Notes: generated by a model not told the origin, from the sequence alone. Counted from the stretch's first letter, positions 9,604-19,516 are shown. The stretch is DNA of 64,000 bases from Fodinibius saliphilus (GCF_005869845.1 NZ_VAWF01000001.1:682001-746000), one strand, 5' to 3'. Made by a program: numbers and translations.

Positions 9604-10245
9604 TTAGTTAGGCCATGTTTCAGGATTTAACCGCCACTCTCCCAGAGTTTTTAAATCACTTGCATCTACATAGTTATTTTTACTCGCTACTTGGATAAGG
9701 GTAGGGTAGTCGGTTAAACTATATACTGATATATCAGCTTCATCAAAGCGTTGGATTGCTTTGTCAAAGCCATAGGTAAAGATACTAAGTACAGCCTCAA
9801 TATTAACTCCTACGAAGCGTAAGGCTTCGACTACAGACATGGCAGAGCCGCCTGTAGAGATTAGATCTTCAATCACGACTGTGGATTCCCCTTTCTGTAT
9901 GCCACCTTCAATCTGATTTCCGAGCCCATATGCTTTTGCTTTGGCTCGAACATAAGACATAGGTTTATCCATATTTTCGCTAACCCAAGCCGCGTGCGGA
10001 ATACCTGCAGTTGCAGTTCCGGTTATTACATCAATATCGGGGTATTCCTTTTTAATAAAAGCAACAAGTTTTTGAGCGATTTTCTTACGTATTTTGGGAT
10101 ACCGCATGGTCAGTCGGTTATCACAATATATTGGTGAGTTCCAGCCTGAAGACCAGGTAAAAGGGTCATTAGGTCGTAAAATGACTGCATTTATATCTAA
10201 TAAATCTAATGCTATTTCTTCTGCGAACTGTTGATCAATTATCAT
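9604..10245 (-). CDS. pyrE: Orotate phosphoribosyltransferase
   Basis: This enzyme converts orotate and PRPP to orotidine 5'-phosphate in de novo pyrimidine synthesis. The 213-residue protein carries the PRPP-binding motif VVIEDLISTGGSAMSVVEAL near residues 123-142 and the PyrE-type N-terminus with FTWSSGWNSPIYCDNR, binding orotate and phosphate. Conserved catalytic Lys/Arg residues occur in YVRAKAKAYGLG. Its minus-strand neighbours pgpA-pgsA lie about 70 bases upstream and may be co-transcribed. Length is normal for the family. Confidence 0.95.
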   Translation of the reverse strand: MIIDQQFAEEIALDLLDINAVILRPNDPFTWSSGWNSPIYCDNRLTMRYPKIRKKIAQKLVAFIKKEYPDIDVITGTATAGIPHAAWVSENMDKPMSYVRAKAKAYGLGNQIEGGIQKGESTVVIEDLISTGGSAMSVVEALRFVGVNIEAVLSIFTYGFDKAIQRFDEADISVYSLTDYPTLIQVASKNNYVDASDLKTLGEWRLNPETWPN

Positions 10246-10312
10246 AAATCTAATTGTTAATGCTGTTACTGATGATAGTCTTTTCAGATTATCAATGTAT
10301 TAAAATAATGTA

Positions 10313-10786
10313 TTATATAATTTGCAAGGCCCACACAACGCCCTTTAAGCATAAAAAGGCGTAAAAACCGGCCAGCAGATCATCTACTAAGATACCCCAA
10401 CCACCAGGCAGTTTCTGAAGTTTATCAACCCCAAGTGGTTTTTGAATGTCGAAAAATCGGAAAAATATAAAACCCAAAAATAACAGAAGTAGATCATAAT
10501 TAATAACTCCTGTAAAAGATATAGCAATAAACCCCATTCCTTGGCCGGCAAGCTCATCCATAACTAAGGGAGAAGGGTCGCCACCCCAAACCCGTTCACA
10601 CTCTTCGGAAACCCAAACTGTTAAATAGGAAGTGAATATTGTAAATAGTACAATACCATACCAAGGGGTATAAACACCGATAAAATATATTGGAACTAAG
10701 GCAAATAGACTGCCCCACGTTCCGGGTGCATTAGGTAAAAAGCCTGCGTAAAAAAAGCTACCGAGGATCGGTTTCAGTTTCTGCAT
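10313..10786 (-). CDS. pgpA: Phosphatidylglycerophosphatase A
   Basis: This 157-residue integral membrane phosphatase removes the terminal phosphate from phosphatidylglycerophosphate, the second step to phosphatidylglycerol. Family motifs are visible: GFLPNAPGTWGSL near the N-terminus, VMDELAGQGM (catalytic Asp/Glu) in the middle, and FRFFDIQKPLGVDKLQKLPGGWGILVDD (metal/phosphate site) towards the end, between several membrane spans. The start overlaps the end of pgsA by 29 bases, so the two consecutive steps of phosphatidylglycerol synthesis are translationally coupled. Confidence 0.94.
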   Translation of the reverse strand: MQKLKPILGSFFYAGFLPNAPGTWGSLFALVPIYFIGVYTPWYGIVLFTIFTSYLTVWVSEECERVWGGDPSPLVMDELAGQGMGFIAISFTGVINYDLLLLFLGFIFFRFFDIQKPLGVDKLQKLPGGWGILVDDLLAGFYAFLCLKGVVWALQII

Positions 10787-11369
10787 TATTTGGATACGAA
10801 AAAAGGTTTTTGTTAATGTAAATATACTCGAAGCCGGAATAGACGGTTAGCATAACGATAGCAATCATCATCCAGGATAATATCCCCGATTGCATTAGTT
10901 CTATACAGTAGGTGCTCAACCAAACGTCGGTTTCTACAAAAACCCCGACGAGAAGTACCATGTAAAGGAAAAACATTTGCCCCATCGTTTTTACTTTGGC
11001 TGTAAACCGTGTTTCCATGCTGATATTTCGATAGTCGGCCAGAATGCGCATACCTGTTATAAGGATATCGCGAAAAACAATAACACCAATGGCCCACCAT
11101 GGAAATTGGTTCGCATCAATAAAGGGTAAACAGATAAAACCTGCAAAGGTTAAGAACTTGTCTGCCAGGGGATCAAGGAAAACACCATAATCGGTTTGTG
11201 CGCCATAGAGTCGGGCAATGTAGCCATCAAAAAAGTCGGTAACAACGGCAACAGCGAAAATGCCTACACTGAGGGCACGCCATACGGCTTCTTCTTGCAC
11301 GTATAGCATGAGAAAAATGGGAGCCAGAATAATCCGGATCGTACTTAATATGTTGGGTAATTGACGCAC
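10758..11369 (-). CDS. pgsA: CDP-diacylglycerol-glycerol-3-phosphate 3-phosphatidyltransferase
   Basis: This 203-residue multi-spanning membrane enzyme condenses CDP-diacylglycerol with glycerol 3-phosphate to give phosphatidylglycerophosphate. The CDP-alcohol phosphotransferase signature DG-x2-AR-x8-G-x3-D-x3-D is complete (DGYIARLYGAQTDYGVFLDP). The start MRQLPNILSTIRI is typical of PgsA. It is the first gene of a pgsA-pgpA pair, divergent from cinA. Confidence 0.95.
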   Translation of the reverse strand: MRQLPNILSTIRIILAPIFLMLYVQEEAVWRALSVGIFAVAVVTDFFDGYIARLYGAQTDYGVFLDPLADKFLTFAGFICLPFIDANQFPWWAIGVIVFRDILITGMRILADYRNISMETRFTAKVKTMGQMFFLYMVLLVGVFVETDVWLSTYCIELMQSGILSWMMIAIVMLTVYSGFEYIYINKNLFSYPNNAETETDPR

Positions 11370-11499
11370 GCGTCAAAGATACTAATTGTTATATAGAATT
11401 AAATCTTTTTTCAAAAGAATAAAAGAGCTTCGAAAAGCTGCCAGAGTTTAATATTTTGCTTTCCGATTTTATCACCATAAAAATAATAATTTTTTGTGT

Positions 11500-12786
11500 A
11501 TGCAGTGCCATATTATAAGTATTGGTAATGAACTTCTTATAGGAGATACGATCAATACCAATGCCAGCTGGCTGGGTGATGTACTTACTAAAATTGGTAT
11601 TGATGTGACACATGTTCACACTATTGGTGATGATTATGCAATCATGAAAGCAACGTTAAATACGGCACTCGATGAAGCTGACCTTATAATAACAACAGGA
11701 GGTCTTGGCCCTACACATGATGATATCACTAAGAAAGTGGTTACAGAACTTTTTGAGTGTGAATTGAAAGTGGACAAGGAAATTCTAGAATTTATAAAAA
11801 AAGTATTTAGAGAGCGGAATATTCCCTTTAGTAAATCAAATTATCATCAGGCAGAAGTGCCAGATTGTTGCGAAGCCCTGTTCAATAGCCAGGGTACTGC
11901 TCCGGGCATGTGGTTTGACAGACAGGGGACCAAACTTGCTGTATTACCAGGCGTACCTTACGAGATGAAGCACCTGATGAATGAAAAGGTATTGCCAAAA
12001 ATTCAAAGCAGTTATAGGGAATCAGTCTTTCGGTATTCGCATTATATAACCACTGCAGGAGTAGGAGAAAGTACACTGAGTGATAGAATTATTGGCGATC
12101 TTACGGCTACACTTCCCAAGGAGGTGAGTGTGGCTTATCTTCCGAGTCCGCAGGGGACTCGCATACGTGTGAGCGCATATGGTAGTTCCAGAGAAGAGGT
12201 GGATGAAAAGATCAAACCGGTCATTGAGCATATTAAAAGAAAAGCCGGATATCTAATTATTGGAGAGGGTAAAGATCTGACACTGGCTGAAGCTGTTGGA
12301 CAAACACTTGCAGAACATAAGTTGTTGCTGGCAACGGCTGAAAGTTGTACCGGAGGATATGTTGCGAATGCAATTACTAATATTCCAGGCAGCAGCCGTT
12401 ATTTCAAAGGGGGTATTAGTGCCTATTCTAATGAAGTGAAGATGAATCAATTGGGCGTCAATGGTGAAAGTATCGAGCAGTATGGCGCTGTAAGTAAAGC
12501 AGTAGCTCTTGAAATGGCAGAAGGAGCTGCCAAACAACTGGGTACAGATATGGCCATCTCTACTACCGGTGTTGCCGGACCTGGGGGAGGGACAGAAGAA
12601 AAACCGGTGGGTACTGTTTGGATAGGTTTTTACAGTAACAAACAGCATTTTGCCCTTGATGCTCGTTTTACTAATGATCGCTTGATCAATAAAGAAAGAT
12701 CTGCAGCCGTTGCATTAGAAATGGTTCGACGCTGTATTCTGGATATCGATGAAATGCCATACGGACTCAAAAAGAATCAGGCTTGA
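11500..12786 (+). CDS. cinA: CinA family protein (nicotinamide-nucleotide amidase / competence-damage-inducible protein A)
   Basis: The protein has an N-terminal molybdopterin-binding-like COG1058 domain (IISIGNELLIGDTINTNASW, TTGGLGPTHDDITK) and a C-terminal CinA amidase domain (ATAESCTGGYVANAITNIPG, STTGVAGPGGG). It participates in pyridine-nucleotide recycling (NMN deamidation, ADP-ribose hydrolysis). The ATG at 11500 is preferred because the family starts within two residues of it; an in-frame TTG lies six bases upstream. No strong Shine-Dalgarno is seen. The stop overlaps the next gene by four bases. Confidence 0.93.
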   Translation: MQCHIISIGNELLIGDTINTNASWLGDVLTKIGIDVTHVHTIGDDYAIMKATLNTALDEADLIITTGGLGPTHDDITKKVVTELFECELKVDKEILEFIKKVFRERNIPFSKSNYHQAEVPDCCEALFNSQGTAPGMWFDRQGTKLAVLPGVPYEMKHLMNEKVLPKIQSSYRESVFRYSHYITTAGVGESTLSDRIIGDLTATLPKEVSVAYLPSPQGTRIRVSAYGSSREEVDEKIKPVIEHIKRKAGYLIIGEGKDLTLAEAVGQTLAEHKLLLATAESCTGGYVANAITNIPGSSRYFKGGISAYSNEVKMNQLGVNGESIEQYGAVSKAVALEMAEGAAKQLGTDMAISTTGVAGPGGGTEEKPVGTVWIGFYSNKQHFALDARFTNDRLINKERSAAVALEMVRRCILDIDEMPYGLKKNQA

Positions 12787-14780
12787 GAATACTGCGCTTT
12801 ACATATTGCACACTCTTTATTTTTGCAGCATTTTATAGCGCTGCAACAGCCCAGGTAGATACATTGGCTACTGAGGTAGTAGGCATCGATTCTGTGATTG
12901 CTGATAGTTCTCTCTTGCAAACGGTGTCTATTGATGAGTTTTCGGATTCTTCGTCATCGAAAAGTGGCTCAGCTTTTACCGTACAGCCCTGGGAATTTCG
13001 TGCTCCCCTTGGTGCAGAAGTAAGTGCTACTGACAGTACCCTTCGCTGGCAGATATGGCCTGACTGGACCTATAAATTGAATCGAGATCCGGGAGTGATT
13101 AGTTATCGGATGGGAACAAGTATGCGTTCCAATGCCGTACAGTACAATGCGCATGAACCTCGTCACCAGCAGTTATATTGGGAAGGAGTTTTGTTAAATG
13201 ATCCCGTTTCGGGAGCCCTTCATTGGTCATTGATTCCACAGCATAAAATCGGTACTGTCTACCAGCAGGATTTAGGTACGCAAAACCGGCAGACCTATTT
13301 TTTACGGCAAAACTATTTAAGCAAGCCATTATCACGACTCATTTATAGTGAAAGTAAGTTTTCTAAACGGGACCTTGAATTTGAGGTCAGCCATAATTTA
13401 TCTCGTCGCATGAATATCGAACTCAGTTATTGGGATCGAAGGGCAGGTGGAGAATATCCAAACTCAGAAATCACTGGGCGCCAAATTTTTGGAAAGGTGA
13501 GCTATCATTTATCTAGGAATCAGTATTTGAAGCTCAATTATATCAATAATAATTATGATATCGGACGTCCATTTGGATATGGTATTCCCGATCTGCGTCT
13601 ATATAACTTTGACCGATTTAGAGCTACAGCCAATCAAAATTCCGGTAACTCTCAAAGAACCTCGAGCTTACTCGCACTGAATTATTATAAACGGAAGTCC
13701 GATTCCCTGGTGACAAAGGATAACTTTCGTGCCGGTATTAATTACCGTGGCAATGAGCGATCTCTTACCCAGAACAGTGATACCACAAGTTATAAAGTTA
13801 GTTCTGTTGGGGCCACAGCAAAAAAGTGGTGGTCTGTCGGGGATATCACTATCGAAACGTCGGCTGAAGGCAAGCAATTTTTTAACAAAACAGCTGCTGA
13901 TGGAAGTTTGCCCACCTCAAACTGGGCACTGCTAAATGGGGAAGGACGTATTTCATTAGATTTTACTCCAATAATAGACTTTACCGGGGGGGCGGCTGTC
14001 AAATTGCGGAGTGATGGGTTTCAGTCTTACCGACTCAATGTAAGCTCTGATTTACACTTAGGAGGCTTTACGTTGACTTCTGGAGCCTCATCTGGTACCC
14101 TGATGCCTACTCAGCAACAGCTGTATTGGAATTCTACACGTTATAAAGGCAATTCAGAACTCAGCAATGAAAATATTCAGGAAGTACGGGGTACCTTAAG
14201 CTATCATTTTAATCCTGAAACCGAGATAGGATTGCGAGGGCAATATAAGGATATTACCGATGGTATCATGGCTACAGATTCCAGTTTTACCAATGTGAAT
14301 GGATATTCTTCGCAGTCTGCTACCTTCTTTTTTAATTGGGATTTAACTCATTTTGAATTCAAGGGATCGGCTACTGTACATCGTTTTGCAGATAGTTATT
14401 TGAAGCCGGATAACCAGATTCCAATGAACCCGTCTGAACGTATATGGCTTAAGGGAAGCGCCTATTGGAAGGGTTATCTTTTTGATCGTGCGACCTATGT
14501 TAAAGCAGGAGTCTCCGGGATGCTTGCTCCATTTCAATACCAGGCCGACCATTACAATCCAGAACTAGATACCTGGCAACCAGTAAGCCAGGATCAGCTT
14601 TTGCCTGTTTATAACCGCATGGATGTGGATATTACAGCCCGTGTTCGCTCTATTATTTTTCTTTTGCGTTGGCAAAATGTGCTTGATGATGTTAGTCAAC
14701 TCGGCTACTTTGAGACAGCTCAATACCCCATGTCGCAACGTCGCTTCATTTTTGGTGTACGTGCATTATTTAGAAATTAA
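12783..14780 (+). CDS. Outer-membrane beta-barrel protein (putative porin / TonB-receptor-like, no plug recognised)
   Basis: The protein has 665 residues with a signal peptide (LRFTYCTLFIFAAFYSAATAQ) and a body of amphipathic strands rich in Tyr, Trp, Asn and Arg, ending in a barrel-type C-terminal strand (RRFIFGVRALFRN). The only in-frame start that keeps the signal peptide is TTG at 12783, overlapping the cinA stop, so translation is likely coupled. The short N-terminal region (residues about 55-120) is not a normal TonB plug. A large outer-membrane barrel for uptake of an unknown substrate is likely. Confidence 0.7.
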   Translation: MRILRFTYCTLFIFAAFYSAATAQVDTLATEVVGIDSVIADSSLLQTVSIDEFSDSSSSKSGSAFTVQPWEFRAPLGAEVSATDSTLRWQIWPDWTYKLNRDPGVISYRMGTSMRSNAVQYNAHEPRHQQLYWEGVLLNDPVSGALHWSLIPQHKIGTVYQQDLGTQNRQTYFLRQNYLSKPLSRLIYSESKFSKRDLEFEVSHNLSRRMNIELSYWDRRAGGEYPNSEITGRQIFGKVSYHLSRNQYLKLNYINNNYDIGRPFGYGIPDLRLYNFDRFRATANQNSGNSQRTSSLLALNYYKRKSDSLVTKDNFRAGINYRGNERSLTQNSDTTSYKVSSVGATAKKWWSVGDITIETSAEGKQFFNKTAADGSLPTSNWALLNGEGRISLDFTPIIDFTGGAAVKLRSDGFQSYRLNVSSDLHLGGFTLTSGASSGTLMPTQQQLYWNSTRYKGNSELSNENIQEVRGTLSYHFNPETEIGLRGQYKDITDGIMATDSSFTNVNGYSSQSATFFFNWDLTHFEFKGSATVHRFADSYLKPDNQIPMNPSERIWLKGSAYWKGYLFDRATYVKAGVSGMLAPFQYQADHYNPELDTWQPVSQDQLLPVYNRMDVDITARVRSIIFLLRWQNVLDDVSQLGYFETAQYPMSQRRFIFGVRALFRN

Positions 14781-14795
14781 AATGAGATACTGATA

Positions 14796-15680
14796 ATGAG
14801 TCTAGGATATATAATTAAAGAAGGGATGGCTGGTTTGAACCGTGCCCGTCTAGCTGCATTCACCTCTATATTTTCACTCTTCATTGCCGTTTTATTACTT
14901 GGGGTACTAACAAGGGTTTCTTATAACGCTTATGAAGTAGGCCAATCCCTTAAAAGGTCTATTGATGTAGAAGTATTTTTGATGGATTTAGATGAGCGCA
15001 CTACCCGTGAGCTTTCCAACAAGATAGACCGGAGTAACTTAGTTCAGACGGTGAATTATATTTCTAAGGACAGTGCAGCAACTATTTTTAAGCAAGAATT
15101 TGGGGCAGGTGGGGGATCATTGGCAAAGCTCGATTTTTTACCGGCATCATTTCGAGTGGAAATAAAACCGGAAACAGAAATTACTAAAGTTGATTCCTTG
15201 GTACAAGCGATTAAGAACTACCGCGGTGTCGAGGAAGTGAAGTTCAACCAACAGCTGTTGCAAATGATTGAAGATCGCTTTAGGACATTTGCCACTGCTG
15301 GGGTAGGACTGGGGCTGTTAATCCTTTTAGCAGCTGTTGTACTCGTTTTCAATACGATCAGGCTTACTATATATGCCAAACGCGGACTTATTAAAGCGAT
15401 GAAACTTGTAGGGGCTACTAATACCTTTATTCGTCGCCCATTTGTGGTAGAAGGAATTATGCAGGGAATAATAGCCGGTTTGCTTTCTATAGGGGTAATG
15501 TATATCTCTTTCCAATATGTTTTGCCCCACTATGTGCCCCAATTCGGAATATTGGAATGGCCCTTTGGACGATGGTACTATCTGTGTGGTGCTATGTTAT
15601 TGTTGTCGATGTTTATGGGTTTTCTGGGAAGTCAATGGGCGGCAAGAAGGTTTATTAAGAAAACTTCCATTTCTGAGTAG
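14796..15680 (+). CDS. ftsX: Cell division protein FtsX (permease)
   Basis: This 294-residue membrane protein has the FtsX order: a first span (RLAAFTSIFSLFIAVLLLGVL), a periplasmic loop of about 110 residues (DVEVFLMDLDERTTREL ... SFRVEIKPE), then three C-terminal spans with the FtsX-type motif LVGATNTFIRRPFVVEG. With the ATPase FtsE it regulates septal peptidoglycan hydrolases. ftsE is not adjacent, which is common in this group of bacteria. It follows the barrel gene by 15 bases. Confidence 0.93.
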   Translation: MSLGYIIKEGMAGLNRARLAAFTSIFSLFIAVLLLGVLTRVSYNAYEVGQSLKRSIDVEVFLMDLDERTTRELSNKIDRSNLVQTVNYISKDSAATIFKQEFGAGGGSLAKLDFLPASFRVEIKPETEITKVDSLVQAIKNYRGVEEVKFNQQLLQMIEDRFRTFATAGVGLGLLILLAAVVLVFNTIRLTIYAKRGLIKAMKLVGATNTFIRRPFVVEGIMQGIIAGLLSIGVMYISFQYVLPHYVPQFGILEWPFGRWYYLCGAMLLLSMFMGFLGSQWAARRFIKKTSISE

Positions 15681-15701
15681 AAACTCAAATTCTCTTTTTA
15701 T

Positions 15702-16445
15702 CTAATTTCGGCCATCTTTGATATAGATTGCTTTGGATTGTCCCTGTCCGGTAGAGCGTTCTTCAATTTCAAATAGTCTAATTGCTTTCACCAGCTCTCC
15801 CAGTTTTTGGTAGCCATAATTACGGGGATCAAATTCCGGAGATTGTTTGGCGATATAACTGCCAACTTGTCCAAGGTGAGCCCACCCGCTTTCATCTGAT
15901 GAAGCCTCAATAGCATTGCGTGTAAGGTTTACAAGCTTGGTATCTTGCTTTAACTCATTGGTAGACATTTGCTTGAAAGAACGATCAGTCTCTTTCTCTT
16001 CCTCACTACGTAAAACTTCGGTGTAAATAAATTTATCGCAGGCAGCAACAAATGGGTCCGGGGTTTTCTGTTCACCGAATCCATATACCGTTAAACCTGC
16101 TTCACGAATGCGTGCAGCCAGCTTTGTAAAATCACTGTCGCTGGAAACGATACAAAAACCATCAAATTGATCGGTATACAAAAGATCCATGGCATCAATA
16201 ATCATAGCACTGTCGGTCGCATTTTTACCGGTAGTGTAACCAAATTGTTGGATAGGTTGTATGGAGTGATCCAGCAAATGCTCTTTCCAACCGCGTAATT
16301 TAGTAGATGTCCAATCCCCGTATATCCGTTTAACATTGGCAGTACCATATTTGGCAATTTCAGCCAGAAGTCCCTCAACAATAGCAGGTTGCGCATTATC
16401 TGCATCAATAAGTACGGCTAGCTTATCAGAAATATTGGATTCCAT
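15702..16445 (-). CDS. NYN-domain protein with C-terminal OST-HTH/LOTUS domain
   Basis: The protein has 247 residues. Residues about 8-150 form a NYN (PIN-like) ribonuclease fold with the expected acidic residues (AVLIDADNAQ, TDSAMIIDAMDLL, FCIVSSDSDFT). Residues about 170-245 fit an OST-HTH/LOTUS RNA-binding domain (GWAHLGQVGSYIAKQ ... FDPRNYGYQKLGELVKA). This LabA-like architecture is widespread in bacteria and probably acts on RNA, but no substrate is known. It is convergent with ftsX. Confidence 0.88.
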   Translation of the reverse strand: MESNISDKLAVLIDADNAQPAIVEGLLAEIAKYGTANVKRIYGDWTSTKLRGWKEHLLDHSIQPIQQFGYTTGKNATDSAMIIDAMDLLYTDQFDGFCIVSSDSDFTKLAARIREAGLTVYGFGEQKTPDPFVAACDKFIYTEVLRSEEEKETDRSFKQMSTNELKQDTKLVNLTRNAIEASSDESGWAHLGQVGSYIAKQSPEFDPRNYGYQKLGELVKAIRLFEIEERSTGQGQSKAIYIKDGRN

Positions 16446-16634
16446 AAATTTGTAATAAAGCGAATGTTAGTTATTTTCTTATTGCTTTTCAGAATCTTAA
16501 GAGATTAAGGTACAATATTAGAAGCAAAGTCTTTAGGGTATTTTTATTAATGTATTTTTGCGCAGTCGGCGATATCAAAATATATGCAAGCAATGATTGT
16601 ATGCTTCAGGTGTGTCTTTTCTAGAGCTAAATAG

Positions 16635-16690
16635 TTAAATCTTAATATTGAGTTAACACTAGGTTCCAAAATTTAAGATACCTTTGGACT
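16635..16690 (+). promoter_or_regulatory. Candidate Pho-type operator and promoter of the pst operon
   Basis: Upstream of pstS, TTAATA (16642-16647) and TTAACA (16653-16658) are spaced 11 bases apart, with a further TTAAAT at 16635. Eleven-base-spaced TTAACA-like repeats are typical of PhoB/PhoP boxes. TACCTTTG at 16679-16686 matches the Bacteroidota -7 element TAnnTTTG. The assignment is by pattern only. Confidence 0.4.
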
Positions 16691-16744
16691 CCGTAAGATT
16701 AGCATGCCAAACACATCATAACTCAATTCTTAAATTAACTTAAA

Positions 16745-17698
16745 ATGGTTAAAAAGCTTTTAGCACTCGTTATATTCAGCGGATTGTTTATTGTCTCATG
16801 CGGTTCTGGTGGATCGGAAGGCAATAATGAAATTAAAATTGACGGTTCAAGCACAGTTTTCCCTATTACTGAGGCTGCTGCCGAGGAGTTCAGAAAAGAA
16901 GCACCCAATGTTCGGGTAACGGTAGGTGTTTCCGGAACTGGTGGTGGATTCCAAAAGTTCTTACGCGGGGATACAGATATTAATAATGCTTCTCGCGAAA
17001 TAAAGCCGAGTGAAGTTAAAACAGCGAAAGAAAATGGTATTGAGTATTTACGCCTTTCTGTAGCATTTGACGGTCTTGCTGTAGTTGTTAATCCTGAAAA
17101 CGATTGGGTTGACCATTTTACCGTCGAAGAATTAAAAACAATCTGGGAGCCGTCGGCACAGGGCGAAGTCACAAAATGGAGTGATATTCGTGATGAATGG
17201 CCGGATAAAGAACTACACCTCTTTGGTCCTGGTGTTGCTTCAGGAACCTATGACTATTTTACTGAAGCTATTGTAGGGGAGAGTGGTGCCAGTCGCGGTG
17301 ACTTCACAGCCAGTGAGGATGACAATGTGCTTGTACAAGGCGTAAGTACGGATGATTCTGCTCTTGGGTTCTTTGGTCTTGCTTATTATGAAGAAAATAT
17401 GGATAAGCTAAAGCTTGTACCTATTGAAAACGAAAACGGGAAAGTAGTAAAGCCTTCACTTAACACCGTTTCTAATAATACGTATTCACCATTATCCCGA
17501 CCTCTTTTCATCTACGTTCGAAAAGAGGCTGCACAAGAAAAAAATGTTCAGAAATTTATCAACTTCTACTTGGACAAAGCGCCAACACTTTCCAAGCAGA
17601 TTGGATATGTACCTATGCCAGATTCTGCTTACAAAGCACAGAAGGAAAAGTTCAAGAAATTCCATTCACAAGTAGATTCAACATCTTCAGCAAAATAG
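16745..17698 (+). CDS. pstS: Phosphate ABC transporter substrate-binding protein PstS
   Basis: This 317-residue lipoprotein (lipobox LFIVSCG) is a high-affinity phosphate receptor anchored in the periplasm. Phosphate-binding motifs are visible: [15 protein letters not shown] near the mature N-terminus, [23 protein letters not shown], and [17 protein letters not shown]. It heads the order pstS-pstC-pstA-pstB-phoU. A hairpin with a T tract follows it before pstC, which would lower downstream expression relative to the receptor. Confidence 0.95.
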   Translation: MVKKLLALVIFSGLFIVSCGSGGSEGNNEIKIDGSSTVFPITEAAAEEFRKEAPNVRVTVGVSGTGGGFQKFLRGDTDINNASREIKPSEVKTAKENGIEYLRLSVAFDGLAVVVNPENDWVDHFTVEELKTIWEPSAQGEVTKWSDIRDEWPDKELHLFGPGVASGTYDYFTEAIVGESGASRGDFTASEDDNVLVQGVSTDDSALGFFGLAYYEENMDKLKLVPIENENGKVVKPSLNTVSNNTYSPLSRPLFIYVRKEAAQEKNVQKFINFYLDKAPTLSKQIGYVPMPDSAYKAQKEKFKKFHSQVDSTSSAK

Positions 17699-17708
17699 AA
17701 TTACATAT

Positions 17709-17745
17709 AAGGCTGCGGTTGTTTTGACGGCAGCCTTATCTTTTT
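17709..17745 (+). terminator. Hairpin between pstS and pstC (probable attenuating terminator)
   Basis: The stem AAGGCTGC/GCAGCCTT with a 13-base loop is followed by ATCTTTTT. Since pstC begins 18 bases later without an obvious promoter, partial read-through is likely, giving more PstS than transporter. Confidence 0.75.
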
Positions 17746-17762
17746 AGCTCTAGCAGATAAAT

Positions 17763-18638
17763 ATGAGGTTAAAAGAAAAAATTATTGAAAAGATACTGGC
17801 GGCTTGTGCGCTGGTAACGGTGCTTACAACAGTGGGCATCATACTTATCTTAGCCATAGAGGCTTTTAGCTTTTTTGGAGAAGTATCCATTGTAGAATTT
17901 GCAACATCTACCCAGTGGACTCCACTATTCACACAAAAGAACTACGGTATACTTCCTTTATTGAGTGGTACAGCCTTAACAGCTTTTATTGCTATTGCAG
18001 TAGCATTACCCACGGGTATTATTATTGCAGTATATTTGAATGAGTATGCTCCCAAAAAGGTCAAGAAAGTTCTAAAACCGATGCTGGAAATCTTGGCTGT
18101 AGTGCCTACAGTAGTATATGGTTTCTTTGCGCTTATGATTGTTACTCCTATTCTACAATCATTTATTCCGGGACTTTCTGGGTTCAACGCCTTATCACCC
18201 GGTATAGTAATGGGGATAATGATTATTCCTTTTGTTTCTTCCTTAAGTGAAGACGCATTGAGTGCGGTTCCTGATTCTTTGCGGCAGGCCTCTTTTGGAA
18301 TGGGATCTACGAAATTCCAGACTGCTTTTAAAGTGATGGTACCCGCAGCATCTTCCGGAATTATTGTTTCGGCTATATTAGCAATCTCTCGTGCTATAGG
18401 AGAGACCATGATTGTAGCTATTGCCGCAGGTAGTCAGCCCAGGTTCACATTTGATCCAATGGTTCCCATCCAAACTATTACCTCTTATATTGTTCAGATA
18501 AGTATGGGGGATGTACCTCACGGATCAATAGCCTACCAGACTATCTTTGCAGCAGGTATTACCCTCTTTGTGTTCACTTTTATACTCAATAATATTAGTT
18601 ACTGGATTAAAGCCAGATACCAACAGAAATATGAATAG
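17763..18638 (+). CDS. pstC: Phosphate ABC transporter permease PstC
   Basis: The 291-residue protein has six predicted spans and the ABC-permease EAA loop (DALSAVPDSLRQASFGMGSTKFQT). The order of conserved segments (ATPTGIIIAVYLNEYAP, LEILAVVPTVVYGFFAL) is that of PstC. It forms the inner-membrane channel with PstA. Its stop overlaps the pstA start by eight bases. Confidence 0.94.
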   Translation: MRLKEKIIEKILAACALVTVLTTVGIILILAIEAFSFFGEVSIVEFATSTQWTPLFTQKNYGILPLLSGTALTAFIAIAVALPTGIIIAVYLNEYAPKKVKKVLKPMLEILAVVPTVVYGFFALMIVTPILQSFIPGLSGFNALSPGIVMGIMIIPFVSSLSEDALSAVPDSLRQASFGMGSTKFQTAFKVMVPAASSGIIVSAILAISRAIGETMIVAIAAGSQPRFTFDPMVPIQTITSYIVQISMGDVPHGSIAYQTIFAAGITLFVFTFILNNISYWIKARYQQKYE

Positions 18639-19488
18639 TACGGATACAAGTAAATTTAAAGATAAAGCATTCCGCATACTTGGCATTAGTACAACCGTTG
18701 CTTGTGTACTAATACTCGCTGTTTTTATCGGTTTTATTATCTACCAGGGAATAGATCGGTTAAGCTGGGAGTTTATGTCAAGTTTACCTTCTCGTTTTGC
18801 TGAGCAGTCGGGTATTTATACCGCATGGATTGGTACACTTTGGGTACTGATACTTACGACCATTATATCATTTCCGTTAGGTGTTGGTGCCGGTATCTAC
18901 CTGGAAGAGTATGGTAAGAAAAATAAGCTGGCAAAAATTTTAGAGATCAATATTGCAAATCTGGCAGGGGTTCCTTCCGTAATTTATGGTTTGCTTGGTC
19001 TTGAAGCCTTTGTGCGTATTATGCGAATGGGAAATAGTATATTAGCTGGCTCACTGACGTTAGCTCTATTAATATTACCCATTATTATTGTTTCAACTCG
19101 GGAAGCTATTAGTGCTGTACCTAGTTCTATTCGCGATGCATCTAATGCATTGGGAGCTTCGAAGTGGCAAACTATCTGGAATCAAATATTACCGGCATCT
19201 TTTGGAGGCATCTTGACAGGAGTTATATTAGCCCTTTCTCGGGCGGTAGGCGAGACAGCGCCCCTTATCGTTGTGGGGGCCTTGGCCTATGTGCCTTTTG
19301 CTCCACAGGGACCGATGGATGAGTTTACAGTACTTCCCATACAGATCTTTAACTGGGTGTCGCGTCCACAACATGAATTTGTCATAAATGCTGCAGCAGC
19401 TATTATCGTCCTCTTATTGATAACTTTTATAATGAATGGTATTGCGGTATATCTGAGAAACCGCTGGCAAAACAAAATGAACTGGTAA
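18631..19488 (+). CDS. pstA: Phosphate ABC transporter permease PstA
   Basis: The ATG at 18631 (MNSTDTSKFKDKAFRI) is chosen because it gives the usual PstA N-terminus and an eight-base overlap with pstC; the open frame extends further upstream inside pstC but has no family similarity there. The 285-residue product has six spans, the EAA loop AISAVPSSIRDASNALGASKWQT, and the PstA segment NLAGVPSVIYGLLGLEAF. Confidence 0.94.
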   Translation: MNSTDTSKFKDKAFRILGISTTVACVLILAVFIGFIIYQGIDRLSWEFMSSLPSRFAEQSGIYTAWIGTLWVLILTTIISFPLGVGAGIYLEEYGKKNKLAKILEINIANLAGVPSVIYGLLGLEAFVRIMRMGNSILAGSLTLALLILPIIIVSTREAISAVPSSIRDASNALGASKWQTIWNQILPASFGGILTGVILALSRAVGETAPLIVVGALAYVPFAPQGPMDEFTVLPIQIFNWVSRPQHEFVINAAAAIIVLLLITFIMNGIAVYLRNRWQNKMNW

Positions 19489-19516
19489 ACATTATATATT
19501 TTCAATTTAGTGAAAA

